Program-made: the position numbers and the translations under genes
Part shown: positions 12,714 to 25,329 of the stretch, in pieces
Position numbering within the stretch: position 1 is the first letter of the stretch
Layout of the letters: the number at the start of each line of letters is the position of its first letter
Origin: Channallabes apus
Taxonomy: Eukaryota > Chordata > Actinopteri > Siluriformes > Clariidae
DNA: 64,000 nucleotides
Reading direction: 5' to 3'
NCBI GenBank assembly: GCA_030522415.1
Contig: CM060108.1
Coordinates: forward strand, 38,753,756-38,817,755
Notes under the pieces: generated by a model
Told to the model about the DNA's origin: nothing
Databases searched by the model: none
Seen by the model: only the letters and a program-made list of their open reading frames with translations

Positions 12714-13085
12714 TGGAAGCATTATAGTCCTGGTGAGTGTAATGAAACTATTGCTTGGGATCAGAATGTAATGGAACTGAAGGGTGAGAGATGATGGTGA
12801 ATATGAATGAAAAAAATTGAGAAAAAGGTTAGAAGCGTTATGATAGAGATGTTGAATGGGATAACAATCAAATTATGATATTCTGTATGTATTTAGTACT
12901 GAAGAAAGCTAAAACAATAAATGAAAAAAAAACCCACTAATGAATAATGTTTTTTTTCAATCTGAGTGAAATAATTACACATAGAGATTCCAATTAAACT
13001 TTTTACAGAGATGCTGATCTGATGCTCAAGGGATTTAATATATATTTAATATATATATTATTAATTACATTTTTTTTTTACTTGC
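11487..13085. other. Intergenic, upstream of the kcnj10 coding exons
   Basis: AT-rich sequence with a (GA)n run at about 12669-12708. The ORFs at 12036-12353 and 12390-12794 have no domain features, and the second runs through the microsatellite. A non-coding first exon of kcnj10 could lie here or elsewhere upstream, but nothing in the sequence fixes it. Confidence 0.35.
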
Positions 13086-13097
13086 AAAATGGTTCTG

Positions 13098-13474
13098 GGC
13101 GGCGCGGTGGTGTAGTGGTTAGCACTGTCGCCTTGCACCTCCAGGGTCTGGGTTCGATTCCCCGGCCAGGCTCGATTCCCGTCTCTGTGTGCATGGAGTT
13201 TGCATGTTCTCCCCGTGCTTGGTGGGTTTCCTCCGGGTACTCCGGTTTCCTCCCACAGTCCAAAGATATGCAGGTTAGGCTAATTGGCGTTCCTAAATTG
13301 CCCATAGTGTGTGATTGGGTGTGTGAGTGTGTGTATGTGTGTGTGCCCTGCGATGGATTGGCCCCCTGTCCAGGGTGTACCCCGCCTAGTGCCCGAAGTC
13401 TCCTGGGATAGGCTCCAGGTCCCCCGCGACCCTGAACACAGGATTAAGCGGTATAGAAAATGAATGAATGAATG
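13098..13474 (+). mobile_element. Complete tRNA-derived SINE with 12-bp target-site duplication
   Basis: A tRNA-like head starts the element, with an A-box region 'tggtgtagtggttagcactg' and a B box 'gggttcgattcc' spaced as in a Pol III promoter. The common fish SINE body follows ('tggagtttgcatgttctccc', 'ctgggataggctccagg') and a (GAAT)n tail. The 12-bp duplication 'aaaatggttctg' is exact on both sides (13086-13097 and 13475-13486), so the copy is recent. It is mobilised in trans by a LINE. The ORFs in it are spurious. Confidence 0.9.
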
Positions 13475-13486
13475 AAAATGGTTCTG

Positions 13487-14902
13487 TGTGCTGTGAAATA
13501 TTTAATCTAAAAGAAATATGAAAAAAGTAAAAGTATTTATCACCAATTTTGAGGTGTGTTTAGACTTTTCCAATGGAATCGTTTCCAATAAATCCTTCTG
13601 CAGTATGATTGGTTGTAAAAATTCAGTCTCACCTATGATTGGTTAAATTGGTTACATGTGAAACAGTAAGCCAATCCATGCCCCTTTTTCAGCCAGATGC
13701 CCAGTAGAAGAAAATAACGACTAGCCAGGGACAGTTGCTCACACAGTGAATAGGGAATGGAAGCAAAATTTCCATTTTCAGAAACTCATAAGGTCATCTG
13801 ATGTTACCCCTACATATGACAAACATATTTCAACAATAAAGAAATGATTGGACCATTTTTCACATTTTATCACATGGCATTAAATACATTTCATTGGCAT
13901 AGAAACTGTCAAATCCTTTTTAGAACATTGTTAGGAGAAACAAACAAAAACAAGCAGCTGAACATACAGTATCTCTAACGCCAAGGAAAACCTACTTATG
14001 GGGATTAATTATACAGGACTGCTTCTGCACTGTTTCTACCCTTGTTCTGGAGTAGAAACTATTACACTTGGTCAAATCAAGCAGTTATAAAGAGTGATAA
14101 TAAAGAGGAGAGACAGTTTGGGATGTGGATTGCAGAACATAATGTGTATGGTAAAAACAATAAAGATTTCTATAGACCATGCACAGACCAGTTTTCTGGT
14201 TTGTTTGATTTCCATCACAGATTTCTCTGTGCATAAATCTCTTCTTTAAACTCCCTCTATTTCTTTAACTTTCTCATTTTCTTAATGTATTTGTGCAGTG
14301 AATAAGCCATCCTTGTCTCTGTTCCCTCAGAGCATTTGACCAAGCCTGTTGTACAGTATAAAGGAAAAGCAAGAGGCCAGACAAGAGAGGCTGGTCTCAA
14401 TGAAACTAGCTTCATGTGCCAGAGCAGCTGGGCATCTGAATGGAACTCCTACAGACAGTAGCACCCCTGGGTCCAAGTCTACCCAAGTTTCCCTGCTGTA
14501 CACAAGAGAAAAAGCTATCCTTCTTTGTCCTAGATAGCATCAGCACTACATTCTCCAGACAGCCTATTATGACTCTGGTTGAGTGCCACTAAGAGATCTA
14601 CTAAAAGTACTAAGAGTGTAGTTCTTTGGTAGACTGACTAAATTTTTAGGATCACGCTGTGGGCGCCACATTGTCCCAGATGCTATCATGTTGGCCCAGA
14701 TGGTTGTAATGTTGCTTAGGTAGTGTGGTTCTCAGAGAGATAATGGTGTCCTGCTCACATACTTTTAGAGTTTTCCATTTTTTCCTAACACAGAGGTTTG
14801 AAGAAAATTTAAAGCAGCTTATTTGTTTAGAGTTGCTGTTAAAGCTACTGAGTACATGGCAAGGATGGGAAAATGGAATTATATACTGTACTATTCATAT
14901 AT
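13487..14902. other. Intergenic, nothing recognised
   Basis: Moderately AT-rich unique-looking sequence. The short + strand ORFs (14042-14236, 14349-14537) show no domain, signal peptide or splice structure that I would trust. Confidence 0.4.
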
Positions 14903-15129
14903 AGCTCAGTGTGTTAAGGCTCTGAGTTACTCATCAGATGGTCAGCAGTCCAAGCCCCAATTCCAGCAAAATGCCACTGCTGGGCCCTTGAGCAAGGCTT
15001 TTAATCATGTCTGCTCCAGGGGTGCTATTTAATGGCTGACACTGTGCTCTGAACCCAACTTCTTAACAAGCATGGATACAAAGAATTTTTTTTACTGAGC
15101 AGGAATATATATGTAACAAATAAAGGCTT
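14903..15129 (+). mobile_element. Second type of tRNA-related SINE (diverged)
   Basis: The head 'agctcagtgtgttaaggctc' and the following 'gtccaagccccaattcc' resemble degenerate A and B boxes. The body contains 'gggcccttgagcaaggctt' and 'gctccaggggtgctatt', and it ends 'gtaacaaataaaggctta'. This matches my memory of a common teleost SINE distinct from the one at 13098-13474. The copy is old, with no clear target-site duplication. Confidence 0.65.
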
Positions 15130-16126
15130 AACATTCAATTGTTAATGTAAAATGATGACTACAAACTGTGAACATAAACCATAGTGTGAAGATATAACCC
15201 ATAAAATATTACGATTAGTATCTAAAAGTTTTGGCATTTCAGCCCCTGCTATACTGAACATCATACAGTAGGTCCACCACTGAGCAGATATTTCTAAATG
15301 GTACACTACTCTCACAGCCCAGAACAGTGGCCAGGGATATGCCTGTTGTGTGGAACAAGTGTATGAGGTGCATTTTAAAGACATCAGAGTCACAATGACA
15401 CTGATAAATGAATCTCAGTAGCACTTGTACCACCCACTACCATGTGAGTGCCACTGTTGTGCTGTGAATAATTCACCATACACTGGTCTCTTTCAATTAA
15501 ATGAGAGAGAAGATAGATGGTGATGCACTGTGCAAAGCAATAGATGATAGGTTTAGTGTATACTATAATGGGCCCCAGAGGTATATTTGAACTGCCTAAT
15601 GAATGTAGGATTAAAATGGGTTTGACTAAAACTAAATTTTTATAACATTTCCATCAGCCATCTAGCTGAAGAGACAGAATGCAGCAAGTCAGCTGAACAA
15701 TATGAAAAAAAAAAATCATTGATGTTCAGTAACATTTTTTACTTGGCCATGGAAACAGAGTATCCAAGGACTACCTTGGGACCACTGTACATGGTGTGGG
15801 AAGGCACTCTAGATGGGAACCCAAATAATTGCAGGTCACATGCTCCCATCGAAGCCAGTGCCTGCTATGATGTTTTGGAAAGGTGAGAGGAAACTGGAGA
15901 ATGTTAAGTAAACCCACTCAAAAAAAATTAAACTTAACACCATAGGACTGTGACATTATGACACAATTATTTGTATAGTGATGTTGACTAATAGACACTA
16001 AATGCAATACTGTACATGAACAACAAACAAAGCATTCTGATGAGTCAAGCTAATAATCAACCATTACTCCAAATGTGTTTAAGGGAGGCAGTAGCAACAA
16101 AGAAATGCTCAGGATGTTACGGTATG
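15130..16126. other. Intergenic, nothing recognised
   Basis: No gene or complete element is visible. Minus-strand ORFs at 15142-15433 overlap in two frames without domain features. Confidence 0.4.
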
Positions 16127-16346
16127 TACAGTGGTGTGAAAAACTATTTGCCCCCCTCCTGCTTTCTTATTCTTTTGCATGTTTGTCACACAAAATGTTT
16201 CTGATCATCAAACACATTTAACTATTAGTCAAAGATAACACAAGTAAACACAAAATGCAGTTTTTAAATGAGGGGTTTTATTATTTAGGGAGAAAAAAAA
16301 TCCAAACCTACATGGCCCTCTGTGAAAAAGTAATTGCCCCCTGAAC

Positions 16347-16715
16347 CTAATAACTGGTTGGGCCACCCTTAGCAGCAATAACTGCAATCAAGCGTTTGTG
16401 ATAACTTGCAACGAGTCTTTTACAGCGCTCTGGAGGAATTTTGGCCCACTCAGCTTTGCAGAATTGTTGTAATTCAGCTTTATTTGAGGGTTTTCTAGCA
16501 TGAACCGCCTTTTTAAGGTCATGCCACAAAATCTCAATAGGATTCAGGTCAGGACTTTGACTAGGCCACTCCAAAGTCTTCATTTTGTTTTTCTTCAGCC
16601 ATTCAGAGGTGGATTTGCTGGTGTGTTTTGGGTCATTGTCCTGCTGCAGCACCCAAGATCGCTTCAGCTTGAGTTGACGAACAGACATTCTCCTTCAGGA
16701 TTTTTTGGTAGACAG
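16347..16715 (-). pseudogene. Tc1 transposase, C-terminal third
   Basis: On the minus strand this encodes the second catalytic Asp ('[13 protein letters not shown]') and the third acidic residue, Glu, in '[16 protein letters not shown]', and ends at 16347 after 'AAKGGPTSY'. Near 16690 the frame appears shifted by a 4-nt insertion relative to the usual ENVRQLK stretch, so the copy is broken independently of the nested insertion. Confidence 0.82.
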
Positions 16716-16717
16716 TA

Positions 16718-18287
16718 CACTGTAAAAAAATTCTTGCTACTCCAACTAAAAAATTTCTAGTGACCTGTTGCATCTAAAATTTTTAGTTGGCTCAATTTAA
16801 GTTGTGTAAACTATTTTGTTTTTGCTGTGCTGATTACCTCTAAATGTACACACAAATTGAAATAAAACATTCTGTCAACTAAATGTTCTATGCTGAATAA
16901 ACATGCCTAGTTAGGCCAACAAGCAGTCTCAAATTGAAATATAATGTTGTGTCAATTAAATGTTCCAAGTTGACTGAAAGGTATATTTTGAATTGGAAAT
17001 TATGCTTGCATAATTATAAAATTAACATCTTAAAGTTTACTTGAGTAGGTTATTCACTGTGGCCACATTTCAAATAACATGACACATTCCTCTAAATTTG
17101 AATATTTTTTTAATGTAAACTTTAAACACCTGTTAAAGACTATCAACATTGATTAAATGCAATCCAGCTACTCTTTCAACAAATAAACAAATGCTGCATT
17201 GTTATAACAAAATATGCAAATAACATTCCAAAATGCAAGAATGAAACTGTGCCCTTAACATTCATGTTACAAAGCTTACTAATATCACACTCAGTCAAAA
17301 CAGTATACTGGATAAATAGACTTCTGCCTTGTAGAACAAAACATACTGATATTTCTCAGTAAAAATGTGCAGTGGCTTATTTGAAAATAATAAAATATTT
17401 GCTTTAACTCAGAAATGGTTTAAGATAAAAAAAAAAAATGTTGTGAAATAATTTTGCCAAGCTCCAAGATTGTTTGCAGATGCAGTAAGCACTGTTTCCC
17501 AGATATTCTCCCTAATACCTGAAATACAAAAAGAAAAATATATGAATAACTAATTAAGTAACCGTTTGTAGTTCAAAACCATTAAAAATCCTAGACAAAA
17601 AAATGTCCGTTTAGCCATTATAACCGTTTTCAGACACTATAAGGCTAATGAATGATGAAGGAGTGAGAACATTAAGCTCCCTCAGTGCCGCACTAACGCG
17701 CTGTCTTTTTCAAATAGCCTTTGAAATTATCAGTCATTAAAATGAATAAAATGTATGTAACGTAATTAAACTTTAGCGGTTTCATAGATTAACATTAATG
17801 TCAATGTACATACCATCTGAAAAAAAAAAATGCGTTAGGAGCTGAAACGAGTGCATTGCCAGATAACTACTGTAACACTCCAAATTATATACATAAACAC
17901 TCGAAAATATAATGTTCTAAAGCTTGCTGCTGGATAATATATATGTTATAAAGCTAAAATTGCTAATTACTTTGCAGGACAGTTAGTTTCCATGAAGTAC
18001 TCACCATTTCGGGAGGAAATAGCGGGAAGTTCGAAAATTCTGGAAGAACGCTTTTGCGCATGCGCAGAGGTCCCTCTTGTTCGTCCAACATAAAATTGTT
18101 TGTGTGCAGTTAAATGTTTCATGAACACAGTTTTATTCGTTGCCTCGATGAAACTTTCGTAGTTGAGTAATGAAATTTATACAATCATTGAGAAAACATA
18201 TTTTTCTTTTTTGACACCAGCATTATATTAGCCCAACATATATTTCTTTGTTCCAACAACTATTTTCAGGATTTATTTTTTACAGTG
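16718..18287. mobile_element. TA-flanked non-autonomous DNA transposon nested in Tc1
   Basis: The inserted block is flanked by TA (16716-16717 and 18288-18289). Its ends are short inverted repeats, 'cactgtaaaaaa' on the left and reversed 'cactgtaaaaaa' on the right. It splits the Tc1 transposase between 'gtagacag' and 'gaattcatgg', and removing it rejoins the Tc1 sequence. No transposase is visible in its 1,570 bp. The TA duplication and short termini suggest a Tc1/mariner-superfamily MITE, but the family is not certain. Confidence 0.8.
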
Positions 18288-18289
18288 TA

Positions 18290-18933
18290 GAATTCATGGT
18301 TCCATCTATCACAGCAAGCCTTCCAGGTCCTGAAGCAGCAAAACAACCCCAGACCATCACACTACCACCACCATATTTTACTGTTCGTATGATGTTCTTT
18401 TTCTGAAATGCTGTGTTACTTTTACGCCAGATGTAACGGGACACGCACCTTCCAAAAAGTTCAACTTTTGTCTCGTCGGTCCACAAGGTATTTTCCCAAA
18501 AGTCTTGCCAATCATTGAGATGTTTTTTAGCAAAATTGAGACGAGCCTTAATGTTCTTTTTGCTTAAAAGTGGTTTGCGCCTTGGAAATCTGCCATGCAG
18601 GCCGTTTTTGCCCAGTCTCTTTCTTATGGTGGAGTCGTGAACACTGACCTTAATTGAGGCAAGTGTGGCCTGCAGTTCTTTAGATGTTGTCCTGGGGTCT
18701 TTTGTGGCCTCTCGGATGAGTTGTCTCTGCGCTCTTGGGGTAATTTTGGTCGGCCGGCCACTCCTGGGAAGGTTCACCACTGTTCCATGTTTTTGCCATT
18801 TGTGGATAATGGCTCTCACTGTGGTTCGCTGGAGTCCCAAAGCTTTAGAAATGGCTTTATAACCTTTACCAGACTGATAGATCTCAATTACTTTTGTTTT
18901 CATTTGTTCCTGAATTTCTTTGGATCTTGGCAT
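18290..18933 (-). pseudogene. Tc1 transposase, N-terminal two thirds
   Basis: The ATG is at 18931-18933 (MPRSKEIQEQMK). Two helix-turn-helix DNA-binding regions follow (about residues 1-110, with 'KALGLQRTTVRAIIHKW' and '[18 protein letters not shown]', the latter holding the GRPR-type hook). The first catalytic Asp is in 'WTDETKVELFG' and the glycine-rich 'GGGSVMVWGCF' comes after it. The frame then runs into the nested element at 18287. The C-terminal part resumes at 16715. The cut-and-paste transposase cannot be made as one protein from this copy. Confidence 0.88.
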
Positions 18934-19706
18934 GATGTCTAGCTTTTGAGGTGCTTTTGGTCTACTTCTCTGTGTCAGGTAGCTCCTATTTAAGTGATTT
19001 CTTGATTGAAACAGGTGTGGCAGTAATCAGGCCTGGGGGTGACTGCAGAAATTGAACTCAGGTGTGATAAACCACAGTTAAGTTATTTTTTAACAAGGGG
19101 GGCAATCACTTTTTCACACAGGGCCATGTAGATTTGGAGTTTTTTTTCTCCCTTAATAACGTAAACCTTCATTTAAAAACTGCATTTTGTGTTCAATTAT
19201 GTTATCTTTGACTAATAGTTAACGGTTTTTGATGAGCAGAAACATTTAAGTGTGACAAACATGCAAAAGAATAAGAAATCAGGAAGGGGCCACATAGATT
19301 TTCACACCACTGTATGTTGTGTAGGACTGAGAGTCTTGCTGCAATGATAAGAAGCTCATTTTTTTTTATGTTAGTAAGGCAGTGAGTCCTTATCCTGGCT
19401 AAGTGCCTTTAAGGCAAGCTGAAATGGGAGCTTAGACTGTAATCAACAGATATGACTGGACAGATTGCAATCAGGTCTTGCCTTTTCATTTAACCATTCA
19501 GCAATATAGTCATTGTGTAATCACTAGGATCTTTTAATTTTTCGTTTGTTTAAACTAAGCGTAATAAAAATGGTTAAGACTATTGTAGCAATTTTGTTTT
19601 ACCACAAAATCCTACAAAACTACACTTGTTTACACTCTATGATTGTATAATTGGTGTTATGCATACTGTATTTCACATGCTTCACTGTATCCTGCTCTCT
19701 TTAGCC

Positions 19707-20064
19707 ATGACTTCCTCCACTCCTCCATCCTCTCGCAGACCTTCCCCTCAGAAGGTATGCCATTCTCAGACTCAGACAGAAGTCCTAAAGCCGCTGCTGG
19801 GCGGAGGTAGTGGTGGGGGGGCAGGAGGTATTGCTGCAGCATTGAGGAGACGGCGACGTGTTTTGTCTAAAGATGGCAGAAGTAATGTGCGCATTGAGCA
19901 CGTCAGTGGCCGAGGAGCTCTATACCTTCGGGACCTGTGGACAACCTTTCTGGACATGCAGTGGCGCTACAAGCTTTTCCTATTCTCTGCCACCTTTGCT
20001 GGCACATGGTTTGCTTTCGGTGTGCTGTGGTACCTGGTAGCACTGGTGCACGGAGACTTACTGG
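19707..20064 (+). CDS. kcnj10: kcnj10 coding exon 1
   Basis: A polypyrimidine acceptor ending AG at 19703-19704 lies two bases upstream of the ATG, so an upstream non-coding exon is expected. The exon encodes residues 1-119 and the first base of codon 120: the cytoplasmic N-terminus, a slide helix ('[14 protein letters not shown]') and M1. It ends 'ttactgg' followed by the donor gtgaga (20065). An upstream in-frame TTG start is unlikely because it would lie within the acceptor tract. Confidence 0.9.
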
Positions 20065-23000
20065 GTGAGAAGGAAGGAGGTCTTTACAGATGAGTCTGAA
20101 CAAGATTTTTTGATGTGTTATATAACTGTTGTATCTCTTTGCAGAGTTTGACCCACCATCCAACCATACCCCCTGCGTGATGCAGGTTCATACACTGACA
20201 GCTGCCTTTCTCTTCTCACTGGAATCACAGACTACAATTGGTTACGGCTTCCGGTGCATCACAGAGGAATGTCCAGTTGCCATTATCCTTCTGATACTCC
20301 AGCTAGTTATCACAATGGTGATGGAGGTCTTCATCACTGGGACCTTTCTTGCCAAGGTAAACCAAAAGCAATTGTAGCTAAGGCCATAAAAACCTTCACT
20401 GTGCTGCAAATACAGTGCTATAAAAAATATTTCCCCCCTTTCTGAATTAATTTTTTTTTGCATATTTGTCATGCTTAAATTACTAAGATTATCAAATACA
20501 TTTTTATATTACACAAAGATAACCCTTGTAAATACAAAATTCTGTTTTTAAATGATGATTTAATTTATTAAAGGCTAGTTATTGTCAGACCTGTTAAATC
20601 AAAAATCACTTAAATAGAACCTGTCTGACAAAGTGAACCACGCTAAAAGATCTAAAAAAAAAAAAAGCAACATGGTCTAAAGAAATTTAAGAACAGGTGA
20701 GAAAGAAAGTACTTGACAAGTATCAGTCTGAAAAGGGTTACAAAGCCTTACAGAGGCTTTGAGACTCCAGCAAAGTAAAGTGAGAGCTATTATCCACAAA
20801 TTGAGAAAACTTGTATCATTGGTGAACCTTCCCAGGAGTGGCCGGACTACCAAAATTACTCCAAGAGCACAACAACGACTCATCCAGAAACTTATATAAG
20901 AACCCTGAACAAACTCAAAAGAACTGAAGGCCTCAAATGCCTCAGTTAAGGTCAGTGTTCATGATTAAACAGCAAGGAAGAGACTAAGAAACGTTTTGAC
21001 AGCTTTTTCGCCATAATAAATTAAATAATGATTTTTAAAAAATATAGCAAAATGGAGCAAAATTTGTATTTACCTGGGTTATCTCTGTGTAATATAAAAA
21101 ATTTTTTGATGATCTCAATCATTTAAGTGTGTCAAAGATGTAATAAATAAATAAATAAAATCAGGAAGGGGAAAATTGAATGGAACTACTGTATAAAATA
21201 TCTACAGTACCAGTCACAAATTTGTTCACTTCTTGTTCATAGAATTTGACTATTTCAAAATAATAATTATGATACTATGGAGCGATATCGCGGACACGTT
21301 TGCTTTTTGAGTGACGTCACTCCCCATACAATCCCGCCCCACAGTATAGACCCGCCCCTGACGCTGATTAACAGGTTTCTGTGTAACGTGTTGGAAATGC
21401 AATTGCAAATGGATTAGCGATTGCGTTTGAATTTTGGCCGGCTTGACGCGCGACTCAGAGAAAATGAAAAAGCAAACGTGGTGATTGATTTTGCTATTTA
21501 AATATGACAGGTTCATGACGTGTAAGACCTGGGAAATACAAATGCAAATGGACTTTGTTTTTTCATTTGAAATTTGGCAGTCAGTGTGCGCTCGCAAAGG
21601 CGAATCAGCAAACGGTAATGCAAAGTTTGCAATTGCATTTGAATTATGGCACACTTTGTGCGTCTACATATGGGAAACGCAAATGCAATTTGCAATTGCA
21701 TTTGAATATTGTCCGCGATATCGCTCCATATGATACTGTATTAACACTATATGACACATAGTGTATTTTACTTTGACAAAGAAAAGTCAAATTTTAGTAG
21801 TATTCCTAATGAGGCTTTACACACTCTTCCTAATCCTTGGCATCTTCCTAATCAGATTCTTCAGCTAGCTTCACACAGGATGTTTCCATTAAATTCTCAT
21901 ATAGGCCATGCTCCTAGTAGTTTTTCCTAAGCTCTAAATGATAAACTACTTGTTTGGGAAATAGTTTGATTTTAAGTAAGTCTTAAGTACAAACTGCTTG
22001 ATTAAATTCACTTTTATTATTTGCCTTCAAATGCTTTTAAAACAATTAGAAATACATATATAGAATCTAGTGTGTCCAACAGATTGACTAGTAGTGTATG
22101 CATTGTATAGAACTACTAATGTATTGCATAGGATAAGTGGTATGCATTAGTGTTATATTATATTCTGTGTGAAGGTGGCTCGGCCAAAAAAGCGTGGAGA
22201 AACAGTAAAGTTCAGTCAGCATGCAGTTGTGGCCACTCACGAAGGTCAACCATGCCTTATGATCCGTGTAGCCAACATGCGTAAGAGCCTGCTGCTGGGC
22301 TGTCAGGTAAGTTCATGTCTGGTTTAAAGAAATGAACATTTTTATTTATGTGTTTATTTTGTTTAAATAATGGGAACTATATTGATTACCTATTTCCAGT
22401 GGTGAAATACATTCTTTTTTTTTTTAATGATCATTTTCATAATATGTTTTTATGAAATGCCCCTTCACTGCAGTTTTCTAATCAAGTTTCTCTAAGTAGT
22501 TTTAAGCAGAAACAATGGTAAAATGGTTCTTAACTCTAATCCTGAAATCTAAAACATGCTATTGAATGAGTAACACAGTGGTGCAGTTGGTCATACCACT
22601 GCCGCCTCACAGCTCCAGAACTTCTACGCTGAGCATAAGTTACTGTGTGTGTGAATTTCTCCCTTGGACCATATTGCTTTTCTTGGTATTCTTTGGTTTG
22701 CTGTCACTATGCAGAAGGTTTGTGCTAAATTGCTAATAGATGAAAACAAGTGTGCAAATGTTTGTGTGCATCATCCCTGTGCACCTGTATTATAGTTTTA
22801 CAAATAGAAATTTGTAAAATTGAAGTGTATTCATGTAACAGGTTTGTGCATGTGGAAAGGAGATTCTTACAGTATGTGTATATTCAATGCATTCTTTATA
22901 TTCCAGGTAACTGGAAAGCTGCTACAGACATCTCTGACTAAAGAGGGTGAGACAGTTCGGCTGGACCAGAGGAATGTGGCTTTCCAGGTAGACACGTCTA

Positions 23001-25292
23001 GTGACAGTCCTTTCCTCATCCTTCCTCTCACCTTCTACCATGTCATTGATGACAGCAGCCCACTCCGTCCCTGGGCTGCCAAGGGTAAGAGCAGAATTTA
23101 TTGAGGTTCTAGAGTATGAGGAGAAAGTTAAGAAATTAGTGATAGAAGAGTTTTTTTAATTAAGTTTTTCTTTAGATCTTCAAGCAAACATTTATCAAAG
23201 GCTTATAAATTAGATTCTAATATATTTTTTCCTTTAGAATATAATAATTAGATTAGATTCTAAAAGATTCGACTTTTTACAAAAGGTAAAAAAGAAGTTC
23301 TAGACGATTTGAAGAAATGTGACTTTCATAGGAGGCAAAAAATTTATGAAAAGATTAAATAGTAGTTCTGCAAGATACCTTAGATCTGGCTAAACATAAT
23401 TATGTTTTTTTATGATTTTATTTTTTTATGTGAATTGGGATCTGAACACAAGTTTGAAACAAACTAAAAAAAAAGTATGATTGATTTCTACAAGGGTTTT
23501 GTATTGTAGGACAATGCTGTGATCCGGGTGAGGGTTCCACTATAGCTTAAATGCTGTTGATAAAAAAAGATATCATAGAATGCTAAAAGATGTTTAGAAA
23601 GTAGCTGTAAAAGAAGTTTCTCTTGAATGGGAAACTTGGAAAATGCCTCCATAAATAGTTTACATATAAAGTAAGTAAAGTGTTGGACTCTGGAGGAAAA
23701 ACATGGTAAAGAGTGTCAAAAGTAGGCTTAAAAGAGATTTGTGTTCATAAGTTCTGTAGTGTTCTGGAATGTTCTGATGTTTATAAATCTTATATTAGAA
23801 AGAGAAAAGTAGAAGTTTTAGATTGCCATGATGAAACTTAAACACTTATTCGAAAGTGTCGGATATGGATCTGCCTGTGGAGCCTGATGGCAAAGAACCC
23901 TCGAGAACACAAAGAATGTGATTGGACTTATGCCTTGTATTGAGTTGGTTTGAGGACACAGGGGTGTGGGATTTAGGGAAATGTGAACTGTAGCATGGGA
24001 AGAGGGGTCAGAAGATCGAGAGGGCCTCTGTTAGGTTGTCTGAGTAGAGAATCAGAGAGAGAAGCCTGTATGGGGGAAAAAAATGGATTTTCACATTTCA
24101 TGAATCGCCTTGCCTGTTTTACAGCTGGTTGATCTGGTGGAGATTAGATTTCTCTTCAGATTTGTTGTGATTTACTTAACATTTGGGATTAAGAACGTAC
24201 TATATTAACAATATAAATATGAAATTGATCATTTTAAATGTGAGAGAGTGATAGTGAAATAAAAGCTCTGTGCATATGACAATGATTTATTAGCTATATG
24301 GATATAAAATAATAAATATGACAATTTACTGCATTCGACTAAAATTTAAACATTAACCTCTGCATCTTATACAATGTGGTACAATACAATACAGTGCAAT
24401 ACAATACAATACAGTGCAATACAATACAGGGCCAGCAGTCAGCAATGCCTAACAAAATGTGTAGTGTTTGTTGTAACATGAGAAGTCTGAAGCTTGTTGG
24501 AAGAGATGAAGATGGAAGCCTATTTTGGTTTCTGTGAGCGGAAAAGACTGAAAATCATGCCAACACTGTTCCAGCAAACGGATTCCCTGAGCTTTATTTC
24601 ATGACTTTTGGCTGGAGCTGTGAGGAGCAAAATTGAAATCTTATCTGGGGAGAGAAAGTGCCAAATACACCTGTGCTTTTGGAGTTGTACTTAGAGCATC
24701 AAGCATCACACAAGACTACAGGACATTTAATGCAGAAAATTGCATGAAACTACAGGATATATGAAAATATTATTAATATCTAATTACTATTAAAAGTAAT
24801 ATAATAGTATGGTCATACCAAAGAAAATGTAAAAAAAAAAAAAGATTTGGTGGATGATCTATGTTATATAAGATACAATTATTTAGGAAATAAGAGATGG
24901 GATTTGACAGAATATAAAGGTAACTTATTCTATAAAGCTATAACATTTTTGAGCATGGCTAGTGCACACATTCAGCCAGGCCTGAACTTACCTGAAAGGT
25001 AAATGGGCAGAACTTGGATATGAAACTTAATATGCAAAGTTATATTTCCTTTCAAGTTCAGAGGCTAAAGCTCATGGCACAGGTCTCCAGAAAAGGGAAA
25101 GAGCTCTGTCTAAAAGTTTTGGGGTTGTGACCATTTCATAAGTTTATAAACCATATTACAGTACCTTAATTTGAGGAGGTTGAAAGAAAAGAGTTAGTAT
25201 CATGCTGATATGAATTTTGGTCTACTATGTTCAACGGTCTTGTGAGTCTGAGAGGATTTCGGAGCTGGCATGAAATCCTCTCATTCTTTGTG

Positions 25293-25329
<37 letters not shown>

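Larger units (their letters stand above)
16129..19312 (-). mobile_element. Full-length Tc1 transposon, split by a nested insertion
   Basis: The ends are inverted repeats of roughly 200 bp starting 'cagtggtgtgaaaaact' on the left and ending '...ttttcacaccactg' on the right. TA target duplications are at 16127-16128 and 19313-19314. Without the 1,572-bp insertion (16718-18289) the element is about 1.6 kb, the normal Tc1 length. The transposase runs on the minus strand from 18933. The element predates the insertion inside it and lies just upstream of the first kcnj10 coding exon. Confidence 0.9.

Noticed and set aside
12036..12794. Two consecutive + strand ORFs of 105 and 134 codons
   Set aside because: No domain, no splice context, and the second includes a (GA)n microsatellite.
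13078..13411. Overlapping ORFs on both strands of the SINE
   Set aside because: The same ORFs recur in every SINE copy (for example 25896-26244). They are by-products of the repeat.
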